Source: Massilia endophytica
GTDB lineage: Bacteria > Pseudomonadota > Gammaproteobacteria > Burkholderiales > Burkholderiaceae_D
Assembly (NCBI RefSeq): GCF_021165955.1
Contig: NZ_CP088952.1
Span: 4,526,001-4,590,000, forward strand
DNA length: 64,000 nucleotides
Reading direction: 5' to 3'
In this document: positions 43,615 through 51,296 of the stretch, one piece after another
Numbering within the stretch: position 1 is the stretch's first letter
How the letters are laid out: each line of letters starts with the position of its first letter
The notes under the pieces: model-generated
The model's input: only the letters and a program-made list of their open reading frames with translations
What the model was told of the DNA's origin: nothing
Databases searched by the model: none
Made by a program: the position numbers and the translations under genes

Positions 43615-44619
43615 TCAGGTCTGGCGCACCATCAGCTGGGTCGGCAGCATCTCGGATGCCACCGGCTGGCCGTTCATCAGGTCCAGCATCTTCTTCGCCA
43701 GCAGCACGCCGCCGTCGCGCAGATACTGGTGCACGCTGGTCAGCGGAGGCACGAAGCTGGCCGCGCCGGGCGTATCGTCGTAACCGATCACGGAAACGAT
43801 TTCAGGCACGCGCAGGTTTTTCTCCGCCAGTGCGCGAATCGCGCCCATGGCCAGCAGGTCGCTCGCGGCGAACACGCCGTCGAACACCTGGCCCTTCTTC
43901 TTCAGCAGGGAGGAGATGCAGTCGAAGCCCGCCTCGAAGGTAAACGCCTTCGGACGCATGATGTGCACCGTGCCCTGCCCGCCCATGCCGTCGATGAAAC
44001 CGGCACAGCGTTCCTGCACCTCGGCGTGGTCCACGTCGCCGAGGAAAACCAGCTTCTTGCGGCCCTGCTCCAGGAAACGCTGGGCCGCGCTGTGGCCGCC
44101 CTTCCGGTTGTCGGAACCGACCACGATGGTGTCCGCATCCGCCTCGGGCGCCCCCCACACCACCAGGGGCAGGCCCGTCTTCTTCAGCGCCGTCACCGCC
44201 TCGCCGTGCGAGCCCTGGCCCAGCAGGATGAGGCCGTCCGCCGCCTGCACCGGCGCCGTGTCCAGCAGCTGCTTCGAGGTCAGCACCACGCTATAGCCCG
44301 AGGTGGTGAGCTCCTGCGTGATGCCGCCCAGCAGTTCCAGCGGGTAGGGATCGGACATGGGCCGGCCCCGCGCCGGTGTCATTTCCACCACCACCGCCAC
44401 CGAGTAGGAACGTCCCATGCGCAGGTTGCGCGCGCTGACATTGAAACGGTAGCCCTGTTCGCTGGCGATCTGCTGCACTTTCTGGCGCGTTTCCTCGGTG
44501 ACCAGAGGGCTGTTGCGCAAGGCGCGGGAGACCGTGATTTTCGAGACGCCGGCCAGCTGAGCCAGGTCTTCCATCGTCAGTCCGGCCTCGCCTTTGCGTG
44601 CATTTTTTGATAAGGCCAT
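43615..44619 (-). CDS. LacI-family regulator divergent from the TonB receptor
   Basis: The 334-residue regulator has the LacI HTH (DLAQLAGVSKITVSRALRN), hinge (NVSARNLRMGRS) and effector domain. It is divergent from a TonB-dependent receptor across 200 bp carrying two near-identical ATCGAT-centred operators, its probable targets. Downstream, only 77 bp separates it from the GH65 operon on the same strand. It likely controls uptake while the other LacI protein controls catabolism; roles could be swapped. Confidence 0.9.
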   Translation of the reverse strand: MALSKNARKGEAGLTMEDLAQLAGVSKITVSRALRNSPLVTEETRQKVQQIASEQGYRFNVSARNLRMGRSYSVAVVVEMTPARGRPMSDPYPLELLGGITQELTTSGYSVVLTSKQLLDTAPVQAADGLILLGQGSHGEAVTALKKTGLPLVVWGAPEADADTIVVGSDNRKGGHSAAQRFLEQGRKKLVFLGDVDHAEVQERCAGFIDGMGGQGTVHIMRPKAFTFEAGFDCISSLLKKKGQVFDGVFAASDLLAMGAIRALAEKNLRVPEIVSVIGYDDTPGAASFVPPLTSVHQYLRDGGVLLAKKMLDLMNGQPVASEMLPTQLMVRQT

Positions 44620-44689
44620 CGATCGCTCATTGTTCCAAAACAGGGTGCGAAATCATTATGACAGATTTTTTCTTGCTGTTGGAGGAAAA

Positions 44690-44724
44690 TGACATCGATA
44701 ACATTTCGATTGACATCGATATCA
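44690..44724. promoter_or_regulatory. Two operators 21 bp apart upstream of the TonB receptor
   Basis: TGACATCGATAACA (44690-44703) and TGACATCGATATCA (44711-44724) are near-palindromic with an ATCGAT core, and the following bases CATTT are also shared. Start-to-start distance is 21 bp, two helical turns. The second copy overlaps a TTGACA -35 box, which fits repression. Confidence 0.7.
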
Positions 44725-44738
44725 TTTGTTGATTCAAT
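44710..44738 (+). promoter_or_regulatory. Candidate sigma-70 promoter of the TonB receptor
   Basis: TTGACA (44710-44715) is a perfect -35 box. With a 17-bp spacer it is followed by TTCAAT (44733-44738), four of six matches to TATAAT. It overlaps the second ATCGAT operator and would give an 75-80-nt leader. Confidence 0.5.
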
Positions 44739-44819
44739 GATAGTTCCTACCCGTGGCAGCGCAGAAACGACGCGTATTGTCCAGGAGACGACAATTTCTC
44801 ATAAGAAAGCCCAAGCCAA

Positions 44820-47294
44820 ATGAAGACCCCTCGGAAACTCCTGCTGTCCTCCATCTCCCTGGCCGTACTGGCCCTGATCAACCAGGCCCAGGCCGCCGAG
44901 CCAGCCGAGCCGCAAGCCCCGGCCCAGGCCGACCAGAACGCCGCGCCCGCGCAGAAAGATGCCGTCCAGGCCGAACTGCAGCAGGTGGTGGTGACCGGTG
45001 TGGCGCGGGGCGGCGTACGCCGCCTCGATTCCGCCTTCTCGATCAGCACCGCGAACGAAGAACAACTGAAATCCGCTGCGCCCAGCAGCACGGCGGACAT
45101 CCTGAAACTGGTGCCCGGCGTGTATGCCGAGTCCACCGGCGGCCAGTCCGGCGCCAATATCGAGGTGCGCGGCTTCCCCTCCGGCTCCGACTCGCCCTTC
45201 GTGTCCGTGCAGATGATGGGCAACCCCATCTATCCTGTGCCCACCCTGTCCTTCTTCGAAGGCTCCTCGGCCTTCCGCCTGGACGACACCATCGAGCGCG
45301 TGGAAGTGCTGCGCGGCGGACCGAGCACCATCTTCTCCAACGGCCAGCCGGGCGCCACGATGAACTTCATCCTGAAAAAGGGCACGGACACGCCTGAGGG
45401 CTCGGTGCGCTTCTCCACCGGCACAGGCGAGCTGCGCCGTGTTGATGTGTTCTACGGCGGTAAGATCAGCGAGGGCTGGTACGGCACGGTGGGCGGCTTC
45501 TACCGCAACACCAATGGGGTGCGCGACGCGGGCTTCCCGGCCGACAAGGGCGGCCAGATCACCGCCACCCTGACCCGCAAGCTGGACCAGGGCGAGCTCA
45601 CCTTCTATGCCCGCCGCACGGATGACAAGAACGCCTTCTACACCGGCGTGCCCCTGATCTCGAGCAATGAAGGCCGCAGCATCAGCGAATTCCCGGGCTT
45701 CGATCCCCTCACCGGCACCCTGATGAGCGGCGAAATGCGCCGCTTCACGGTGGAAGCGGCCCCGGGTAAAACCCTGAACTACGATCTGGGCGACGGCCGC
45801 GGCCTGAAAGCCACCGTGCTGGGCGCGGACTTCGAGCAGAAGTTCTCGGGCTGGAACGTGTCGAACAAGTTCAACTACTTCAAGGGCGACCTGAACACCA
45901 TCGCCATGTTCACGGGTAATAACCCGCTGACGATGGCGGCCTATAACGCCGCCGCCATCAATACCCACCGCAACGCCGTGGCAGGCCAGACCGCCACCAC
46001 CGCCACCGCCACCTATCTGGACGGCACGGCTGTGAATCCGAACCAGCAGGTGGTGCAGGCCGGCCTGTGGGCCGTGGAGAAGAAGCTGGACTCCTTCACC
46101 GACGAGATTCGCGTCAGCAAGGAATGGATGAAGGACAACACCGTCACGATCGGCGGCTACTTCGCCAACTACTCCTCGGACGACGTCTGGTATCTGGGCA
46201 GCAGCCACCTGATGACGGCCGTGCCGAACGCGCGCCTGATCAATGTGAAACTGAACAACGGCGTGATCGTGTCCAACAACGGCAAGGACGGCAATGTGTT
46301 CTACGCCCCGGTCGCTTCCTATGACGGCAGCAATACCGCCTTCTTCATCTCCAACGATTGGAAAGTCAACGAGCAGATCCGCGTCGACGCGGGCGTTCGC
46401 CGCGAACGCCAGAAGATCGATGGCACCATCTCGAACCTGAGCTCGGGCGACACGGACAACAATCCTCTCACCGTGTACAACAACGGCACCTCCATGCCGA
46501 ACGGTTCGAACACCTTCCTGAGCCGCACGGACTCGGCAAACTCCTTCACCGTGGGCGGTAACTACAAGCTGAGCCGCGACGCCAGCGTGTTTGCCCGCGC
46601 CAACACGGGCCATACCTTCATCGCCTTCGACGACCTGCGCAATGCGGGCTCCCAGAAGAACGTGGACGACCGCAACTTCCTGCCGACGCCGAAGATCAAG
46701 CAGATCGAAGTGGGCTTCAAGACGGCGACCCAGCTCTACAGTGCCTACCTGAACTACTTCCACACGGAGTTCGACGGCATTGCCTTCCAGCAGATCCTGT
46801 CCAATGGCCAGATCCTGAACTCGGTCAGCGGCTCCAAGGGCAACGGCATCGAATGGGAACTGGCACTGCGCCCGGTCAGCAACCTGACCCTGCAGCTCTC
46901 CGGCGACTACCAGGATTCGGAGTACAAGGACAATCCGGTAACCGCAGGCAAGCGCGTGCAGCGTCAGCCGAAGCTGCAATACCGCTTCACGCCGACCTAC
47001 CGCATCCCGATGGGCGACAACGAGCTGAAGCTGTACGGCACCTTCACGCACATCGGCGAGCGCTGGGCTGACCAGGCGAACCTGCAGTACCTGCCGTCGT
47101 ACAAGACCCTGGACCTGGGCGCCCTCTTCATCGTCAATGACAAGATCGAGTTCCGCGTGAACGCGACCAACGTGAACAACGAGCTGGGCCTGACCGAAGG
47201 CAATTCCCGCCTGACCACCGGCGGCACGGGCCCGATCAACGCCCGTCCGCTGTTCGGCCGGACGTGGGAAGCGTCCATCACCTACCGCTTCTGA
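44820..47294 (+). CDS. TonB-dependent outer-membrane receptor, probably for alpha-glucosides
   Basis: The 824-residue protein has a signal peptide (to about INQAQA, residue 24) and a TonB-box-like QQVVVTGVARGG. A plug domain follows (about residues 65-180, with IEVRGF, VEVLRGGPSTIFSNGQPGATMN), then a 22-strand barrel ending in WEASITYRF with terminal Phe. Next to a LacI regulator and a GH65 phosphorylase operon it most likely imports maltodextrins or related glucosides, not siderophores. The start has only a weak Shine-Dalgarno. Confidence 0.92.
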   Translation: MKTPRKLLLSSISLAVLALINQAQAAEPAEPQAPAQADQNAAPAQKDAVQAELQQVVVTGVARGGVRRLDSAFSISTANEEQLKSAAPSSTADILKLVPGVYAESTGGQSGANIEVRGFPSGSDSPFVSVQMMGNPIYPVPTLSFFEGSSAFRLDDTIERVEVLRGGPSTIFSNGQPGATMNFILKKGTDTPEGSVRFSTGTGELRRVDVFYGGKISEGWYGTVGGFYRNTNGVRDAGFPADKGGQITATLTRKLDQGELTFYARRTDDKNAFYTGVPLISSNEGRSISEFPGFDPLTGTLMSGEMRRFTVEAAPGKTLNYDLGDGRGLKATVLGADFEQKFSGWNVSNKFNYFKGDLNTIAMFTGNNPLTMAAYNAAAINTHRNAVAGQTATTATATYLDGTAVNPNQQVVQAGLWAVEKKLDSFTDEIRVSKEWMKDNTVTIGGYFANYSSDDVWYLGSSHLMTAVPNARLINVKLNNGVIVSNNGKDGNVFYAPVASYDGSNTAFFISNDWKVNEQIRVDAGVRRERQKIDGTISNLSSGDTDNNPLTVYNNGTSMPNGSNTFLSRTDSANSFTVGGNYKLSRDASVFARANTGHTFIAFDDLRNAGSQKNVDDRNFLPTPKIKQIEVGFKTATQLYSAYLNYFHTEFDGIAFQQILSNGQILNSVSGSKGNGIEWELALRPVSNLTLQLSGDYQDSEYKDNPVTAGKRVQRQPKLQYRFTPTYRIPMGDNELKLYGTFTHIGERWADQANLQYLPSYKTLDLGALFIVNDKIEFRVNATNVNNELGLTEGNSRLTTGGTGPINARPLFGRTWEASITYRF

Positions 47295-47301
47295 CCGAAG
47301 C

Positions 47302-47331
47302 AAAGGGGCAGGCTCAGGCCTGCCCCTTTTT
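47302..47331 (+). terminator. Intrinsic terminator of the TonB receptor gene
   Basis: AAAGGGGCAGGC (47302-47313) pairs with GCCTGCCCCTTT (47318-47329) around TCAG and runs into TTTTT. It is a textbook rho-independent terminator 8 bp after the stop codon. Confidence 0.93.
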
Positions 47332-47422
47332 GTTTCCTGATAGATTTTTCTGGATTTTCCTGCAATATTCGCCTACCCTTGAATTGATGCCTGCTCGGCA
47401 GCAAGCCCCTCAAGGTGAGATC

Positions 47423-47737
47423 GTGGCCAGTTCCATTAACTCTTTGCAATCAGCTGTTGCCATCGCGGAAAGGCGCGTGCAGCAGAGCCGCGCCCAGGTC
47501 GCGGAGGACGAAAACCGGCTGGAAGCCAGCCGCAATCAACTCGACAATGCGAACGACGGGCTGCGCCGCAGTCAGCTGGACAGCCAGCGCGCCCAGTCCG
47601 GCGAACCGGCCCGCACGGCCCGCACCATCGAGCGCGCCATCTCGACGCCCGTTCCGGCGGACCTCGTCACCCAGCCTTCCTACCAGCTGAATGCCCGCGG
47701 CGAAGCCCTGGGCAAGCTGATCGACGTTACGGCCTGA
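47423..47737 (+). CDS. Small coiled-coil protein of unknown function
   Basis: The 104-residue reading begins GTG at 47423 behind AAGGTGAGA; an ATG at 47387 would add 12 residues but has no ribosome site. The N-terminal half is a heptad-rich helix (SLQSAVAIAERRVQQSRAQV, then DENRLEASRNQLDNAND), so a coiled coil is likely, and the C-terminal part (TPVPADLVTQPSYQLNARGE) looks extended. It is cytoplasmic by sequence. It follows a terminator and overlaps the convergent metallo-hydrolase gene by 11 bp. No family recognised. Confidence 0.6.
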   Translation: MASSINSLQSAVAIAERRVQQSRAQVAEDENRLEASRNQLDNANDGLRRSQLDSQRAQSGEPARTARTIERAISTPVPADLVTQPSYQLNARGEALGKLIDVTA

Positions 47738-48845
47738 GCGCAGCCGCCGCCTGCTGCGGCTCTTCCTTTTCCACCACCCCGCGCCACCATGGCGTGGCCG
47801 CCTGCGGCTGGGCTATGCTCAGCGGCAGGCCGATCTCCGGCGTAGCGAGTACTTGCTCACGCTGCCGTGCCAGCGCCGCAATGCGCTCGAAAGGCTCGTG
47901 CCAGCTGTGCATGGCGAGGTCGAAGGTCCCGTTATGGATGGGCATGAGCACCTTGCCGCGCAGGTCGATATGGGCCTGCATGGTTTCCTCGGGCTGCATG
48001 TGGATGTCCGGCCACTGGGGATCGTAGGCGCCGGTCTCGAGCATGGTCAGGTCGAAGGGGCCGTATTTTTCGCCAATGGCCTTGAAGCCGGGGAAGTAGC
48101 CCGTGTCGCCGCTGAAGAAGATGCGCAGGTCCTGGGCCTGGATGACCCATGAGGTCCACAGGGTGCTGTTGCCGTCGAAAGGCGTGCGGCCGGAAAAGTG
48201 CTGGGCCGGAGTGGAGGTCAGCTGCACGCCGTCCAGGGTGACGGAACGCCACCAGTCGAGCTGGCGGACCTTGTCGGCCGGGATGCCCCACTGTACCAGG
48301 CGGTCGCCCACGCCCAGCGGCGCAACGAAGTATTCCGTCTTCGCGGCCAGGGCCAGCACGGCGGCATGGTCCAGGTGATCGTAGTGGTCGTGGGACAGGA
48401 TGACGCCCTTGATGGGCGGCAGCTCCTCAATGGTGACCGGGGGCGCGTGGAAGCGGGCCGGACCAGCCCACTGCACGGGCGAGGCGCGCTTCGAAAACAC
48501 GGGATCGGTCAGCCAGAACTGGCCGTTCAGCTTGAGCAGCATGGTGGAGTGGCCCAGGCGGTAGAGCGTGGCGTCCGGCGCGGCCAGCAGCTGGGCACGG
48601 CTGATGGGGTGCACGGGAATGGGCTGGGAGGGCACCGAATCCGCCGGTTTCTGCGTCATTACCTTCCACATGATCCCGAGGGTTTTGCCCAGGCCGCCCT
48701 TCTGCATGCGGGCAGGGTTGCGGAACTTGCCGTCCTGCTGCTGAGGCGAGCTGTGGACGGGGAGATTGGTGGTCATTACGTTGCAGGCCATGGCGATTGC
48801 TCCGGTAAGCGACACAAGGGCGAGAGTGCGGAATCGGGATTTCAT
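47727..48845 (-). CDS. Metallo-beta-lactamase-fold lipoprotein (NAPE-PLD/UlaG-like hydrolase)
   Basis: The 372-residue protein has a lipobox (AMAC, Cys21). Its MBL core carries LGHSTMLLKLNGQFWLTDP, the zinc motif SHDHYDHLD (about residues 147-155), a later Asp in FSGDTGYFPGF and His in PIHNGTFDLA. These features match the N-acyl-phosphatidylethanolamine phospholipase D-like family; the substrate in bacteria is unclear. It is divergent from a TetR regulator with operators in the 80-bp spacer, so expression is probably inducible. Confidence 0.88.
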   Translation of the reverse strand: MKSRFRTLALVSLTGAIAMACNVMTTNLPVHSSPQQQDGKFRNPARMQKGGLGKTLGIMWKVMTQKPADSVPSQPIPVHPISRAQLLAAPDATLYRLGHSTMLLKLNGQFWLTDPVFSKRASPVQWAGPARFHAPPVTIEELPPIKGVILSHDHYDHLDHAAVLALAAKTEYFVAPLGVGDRLVQWGIPADKVRQLDWWRSVTLDGVQLTSTPAQHFSGRTPFDGNSTLWTSWVIQAQDLRIFFSGDTGYFPGFKAIGEKYGPFDLTMLETGAYDPQWPDIHMQPEETMQAHIDLRGKVLMPIHNGTFDLAMHSWHEPFERIAALARQREQVLATPEIGLPLSIAQPQAATPWWRGVVEKEEPQQAAAALRP

Positions 48846-48867
48846 GCTGTGTCGGCGTTAAATTTAC

Positions 48868-48882
48868 ACTACACAGTGTAGT
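48868..48882. promoter_or_regulatory. TetR operator 1 (perfect dyad)
   Basis: ACTACAC-A-GTGTAGT is a perfect 7-1-7 inverted repeat lying 23 bp upstream of the metallo-hydrolase start in the divergent region. It is a strong candidate site for the adjacent TetR-type protein. Confidence 0.7.
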
Positions 48883-48902
48883 TCCTGTTTTGGGAAAAGT
48901 AA

Positions 48903-48917
48903 ACTACCCGGTGTAAA
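48903..48917. promoter_or_regulatory. TetR operator 2 (imperfect dyad)
   Basis: ACTACCCGGTGTAAA matches operator 1 at 11 of 15 positions and lies 8 bp before the TetR start. Centre-to-centre distance to operator 1 is 35 bp. It probably mediates autoregulation. Confidence 0.6.
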
Positions 48918-48925
48918 ATATCTTC

Positions 48926-49540
48926 ATGACTACCGCATCCGTTCCGCGCCTGACCGACCGCAAGCGCGCCGCCATCGTGGAGGCGGCGCTGGCCGAGTTC
49001 CGCAGCAAGGGTTTCGAGGCCACCAGCATGGACCGCATCGCGGCCACAGCCGGGGTGTCCAAGCGCACCGTGTACAACCACTTCCCAAGCAAGGACGAAC
49101 TGTTCGGGCAGATCCTGCGCGAGCTGTGGGAATGCAGCGCGGCGCTGAATGCCGTGGCCTACGATCCGGCCAGGCCGCTGAAGGAGCAGCTGCTCGCCTT
49201 GATGCAGCAAAAGATGCTGCTGCTGCGCGATCCCTATTTCCTGGACCTGGCGCGGGTGGCGATTGCGGAAGCGATCCACACGCCCGAGCGGGCGCGGGAC
49301 ATGGTGGCGAAGCTGGGCGACAAGGAGGAAGGCGTCACCGTCTTCCTGCGCGCGGCCCAGGCGGACGGCAAGCTGAAGGCGGGCGATCCGGCCTTCCTCT
49401 CGCACCTGCTGCAAGGCCAGTTGAAGACCTTCGCCTTCTGGCCGCAAGTGGCCATGGGCCAGCCGCCGCTGGACGAAGCCATGCAGGAGCTGGTGGTGAG
49501 GAACGCGGTGGAGATGTTCCTGGCGGCCTACGCCGCCTGA
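48926..49540 (+). CDS. TetR/AcrR-family regulator
   Basis: The 204-residue regulator has the TetR HTH (AALAEFRSKGFEATSMDRIA, then AGVSKRTVYNHFPSKDELF) and a C-terminal AefR/TetR_C-like ligand domain. It is divergent from the MBL lipoprotein gene, and both promoters carry its probable operators. Its stop codon lies in a 12-bp palindrome shared with the convergent BNR gene. Confidence 0.92.
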   Translation: MTTASVPRLTDRKRAAIVEAALAEFRSKGFEATSMDRIAATAGVSKRTVYNHFPSKDELFGQILRELWECSAALNAVAYDPARPLKEQLLALMQQKMLLLRDPYFLDLARVAIAEAIHTPERARDMVAKLGDKEEGVTVFLRAAQADGKLKAGDPAFLSHLLQGQLKTFAFWPQVAMGQPPLDEAMQELVVRNAVEMFLAAYAA

Positions 49541-49546
49541 TCAGGC
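49535..49546. other. Palindrome GCCTGATCAGGC at convergent stop codons
   Basis: The perfect 12-bp palindrome contains the TGA of the TetR gene (49538-49540) and, directly abutting, the TGA of the BNR gene (49541-49543 on the minus strand). No T-run, so it is not a clear terminator. Confidence 0.4.
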
Positions 49547-50626
49547 AAAGCGCACCGCATACACGGGTGGCAGCGTGGTGGAGATGGTGTCCCACTTCGC
49601 CCCGCCGCTCTCGGACAGCCACAGACCGCCCGTGGTGGAGCCCATCACCAGGGTTTTCCCATCGTCCGCGACCGCCAGGCCGTGGCGGTAGACCAGGTCG
49701 TAGCAATGCTCCTGCGGCAGGCCCGCACGCTCGCTGACGAAATGGCGGCCGCCGTTGTCGGTGCGGTTTACGGCCAGCGCCGCTTCGATGGGCACGCGCT
49801 GCTGGTCCGCCACCGCCGGCGCAAACCAGGCGGTGTCGGGGTCGCGCGGGTGCACCGCCACCGCAAAGCCGAAGGTGGACAGCGGCGCATCCGTCACTTC
49901 TTCCCAGTTCTGCCCATTGTCCGTTGAGCGCCAGATGCCGCAGTGATGCTGGCACCACAGCACGTCCGGCTGGCCCGCGCAGCGCACGATGCGGTGCGGG
50001 TCCTGCACCTCGCCCAGGTTCTGCATTTCCGGCGGCATGTAGCGCGCCGCCATGCCGCGCGTGCGCAGGTTCCAGCTGGCGCCGCCGTCCTCCGTCAGCC
50101 ATGCGCCGCCGCAGGATATGCCAACCAGCACGCTGCGGCTGTCGCGCGGGTCGACGCAGATGCTGTGGATGCCCGGCACGTCGTAGCCGCCGCCGAACCA
50201 CTGGCTGCGCCCTTCCACATTCCACAGCGATTCGACCAGCTGCCAGGTCTCGCCCCGGTCCTCGGATTTGAACAGGCCGCCCGGCAGCGTTCCCGCCCAC
50301 AGCACGCCCGGCTGGTCCGGACCGCCAGCCTCCAGTGACCAGATCTGGCGCAGCTTCCAGTCCGTCTTGTCTTCGCTTCCCTCGGGCTTGGGCGGATAGA
50401 CCGGCACCGCAACCTCCTTCCACTCGCCGCCCGCATCGCGCCGGTGCAGCTTGGCGCCGAAGTGGCCGAGGTTCAGGGCTGCGTACAGGGCGCCGTCGCG
50501 CGTGTCGTGCAGCGCCATGGAGACGGGCTCGCCGAAGAAGTGCTTGTCCTGCAATTGCCAGCCCTGGGCCGTGCGTCCCAGTTCGAACAAACCCTTGCGG
50601 GTCGAGATGTACGCGCGGTCTGCCAT
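49541..50626 (-). CDS. BNR/Ycf48-type beta-propeller protein (sialidase-like fold)
   Basis: The 361-residue protein contains repeated Asp-box/BNR motifs (SEDRGETWQL, TEDGGASWNL, STDNGQNWEE, SESGGAKWDT), predicting a six- or seven-bladed propeller. It has no signal peptide, so it is probably cytoplasmic and unlikely to be a true sialidase; annotations as glycosyl hydrolase come from the fold. It begins 1 bp after the stop of a MoaD/CysO-like gene and is almost certainly cotranslated with it. Function unknown. Confidence 0.85.
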   Translation of the reverse strand: MADRAYISTRKGLFELGRTAQGWQLQDKHFFGEPVSMALHDTRDGALYAALNLGHFGAKLHRRDAGGEWKEVAVPVYPPKPEGSEDKTDWKLRQIWSLEAGGPDQPGVLWAGTLPGGLFKSEDRGETWQLVESLWNVEGRSQWFGGGYDVPGIHSICVDPRDSRSVLVGISCGGAWLTEDGGASWNLRTRGMAARYMPPEMQNLGEVQDPHRIVRCAGQPDVLWCQHHCGIWRSTDNGQNWEEVTDAPLSTFGFAVAVHPRDPDTAWFAPAVADQQRVPIEAALAVNRTDNGGRHFVSERAGLPQEHCYDLVYRHGLAVADDGKTLVMGSTTGGLWLSESGGAKWDTISTTLPPVYAVRFA

Positions 50627-50627
50627 G

Positions 50628-50897
50628 TCAGCCTCCAGAAAGTGCTTGCAAGATGTAGATGCGGGAATCGGGACGGAGCGGATCGTCCAGCAGCATGCGG
50701 TCGCGGGTGCGCTGGCCGTCGATGAAGATGACGACGTTCTCGCGCAGGTGGCCCTGGTCGTCCAGCACGTAGGCGCCCAGGCGCGGGTTGTCCGCGAAGG
50801 CTTCGCTCAGGGCCGCGCGCAGGGTGAGCGCCGCCGTTGCCAGCTCGGGCACGGGCAGGAAGCGGGCAAGCTGTTGTGTAAATATTATTTGCGCCAA
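50628..50897 (-). CDS. MoaD/ThiS/CysO-like ubiquitin-fold protein ending in Gly-Gly
   Basis: The 89-residue beta-grasp protein ends ILQALSGG, the di-glycine tail that is adenylated and thiocarboxylated in sulfur carriers. The central NVVIFIDGQRTRD segment resembles CysO/QbsE-type carriers. Start is TTG (50895-50897) behind GGGGAGA; there is no in-frame ATG nearby. No E1-like MoeB/ThiF enzyme or cysteine synthase is in the window. It is tightly coupled to the BNR propeller gene downstream. Confidence 0.8.
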   Translation of the reverse strand: MAQIIFTQQLARFLPVPELATAALTLRAALSEAFADNPRLGAYVLDDQGHLRENVVIFIDGQRTRDRMLLDDPLRPDSRIYILQALSGG

Positions 50898-50984
50898 GGT
50901 TGTCTCCCCTCAGGTGCAGCGATTCTAGCGCGGTTTTGCCCGGCCTGGCCTAAAATGAAACCAGGCGAACAAGCGGAGAGCAGC

Positions 50985-51296
50985 ATGTCGATCAGCCAGC
51001 AGGATCTGGAACTACTGATGCAGGAAGTGGAAAAGGAAGACCCCATCGATTTCGCCGATCTGCCTTTCGATGAGCAGGACCTGCGCGGGCTGGTAGCCAG
51101 CCACCTGTGCGAGATGGCGGATGCGATGGAAGCGTTCAGCGAGGAGGACAGGCGCCTTACCTTGCTGGCCGTGTCGGCCAAGCTGGTGCTGGAAAATCTC
51201 GTGCTGCACGTGCAGCTGCTGCGCCGCCATGGCTTGCCGCTGAACGAACAGACGGAGGCGCTGCTGTCCCGTCTGAGAAAGGGGCCGGATCAGTAA
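50985..51296 (+). CDS. Small acidic helical protein of unknown function
   Basis: The 103-residue protein is acidic and mostly helical (LELLMQEVEKEDPIDFADL, then EMADAMEAFSEEDRRLTLLA), with a leucine-rich C-terminal half. The ATG at 50985 has CGGAGAG upstream; an in-frame ATG at 50955 is possible. It is divergent from the MoaD-like gene (87 bp apart) and overlaps the convergent ferredoxin gene by 7 bp. I recognise no family. Confidence 0.65.
   Translation: MSISQQDLELLMQEVEKEDPIDFADLPFDEQDLRGLVASHLCEMADAMEAFSEEDRRLTLLAVSAKLVLENLVLHVQLLRRHGLPLNEQTEALLSRLRKGPDQ

Noticed and set aside
40166..43783. A 1205-codon open frame on the plus strand opposite the MFS, PgmB and GH65 genes.
   Set aside because: It spans several real minus-strand genes and their intergenic gaps and has the shadow composition expected of high-GC antisense DNA.
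44820..47294. Siderophore receptor function for the TonB-dependent receptor.
   Set aside because: The neighbours are LacI regulators and sugar catabolism genes; there is no Fur-box-like AT-rich site or siderophore gene nearby.
44799..47303. An 834-codon minus-strand frame opposite the TonB receptor.
   Set aside because: The plus strand encodes a complete receptor with signal peptide, plug and terminal Phe; the antisense frame shows only low-complexity Val/Ala/His/Gln sequence.
49541..50626. Naming the BNR protein a sialidase.
   Set aside because: Asp boxes show the propeller fold only. There is no signal peptide and I could not identify the sialidase arginine triad.
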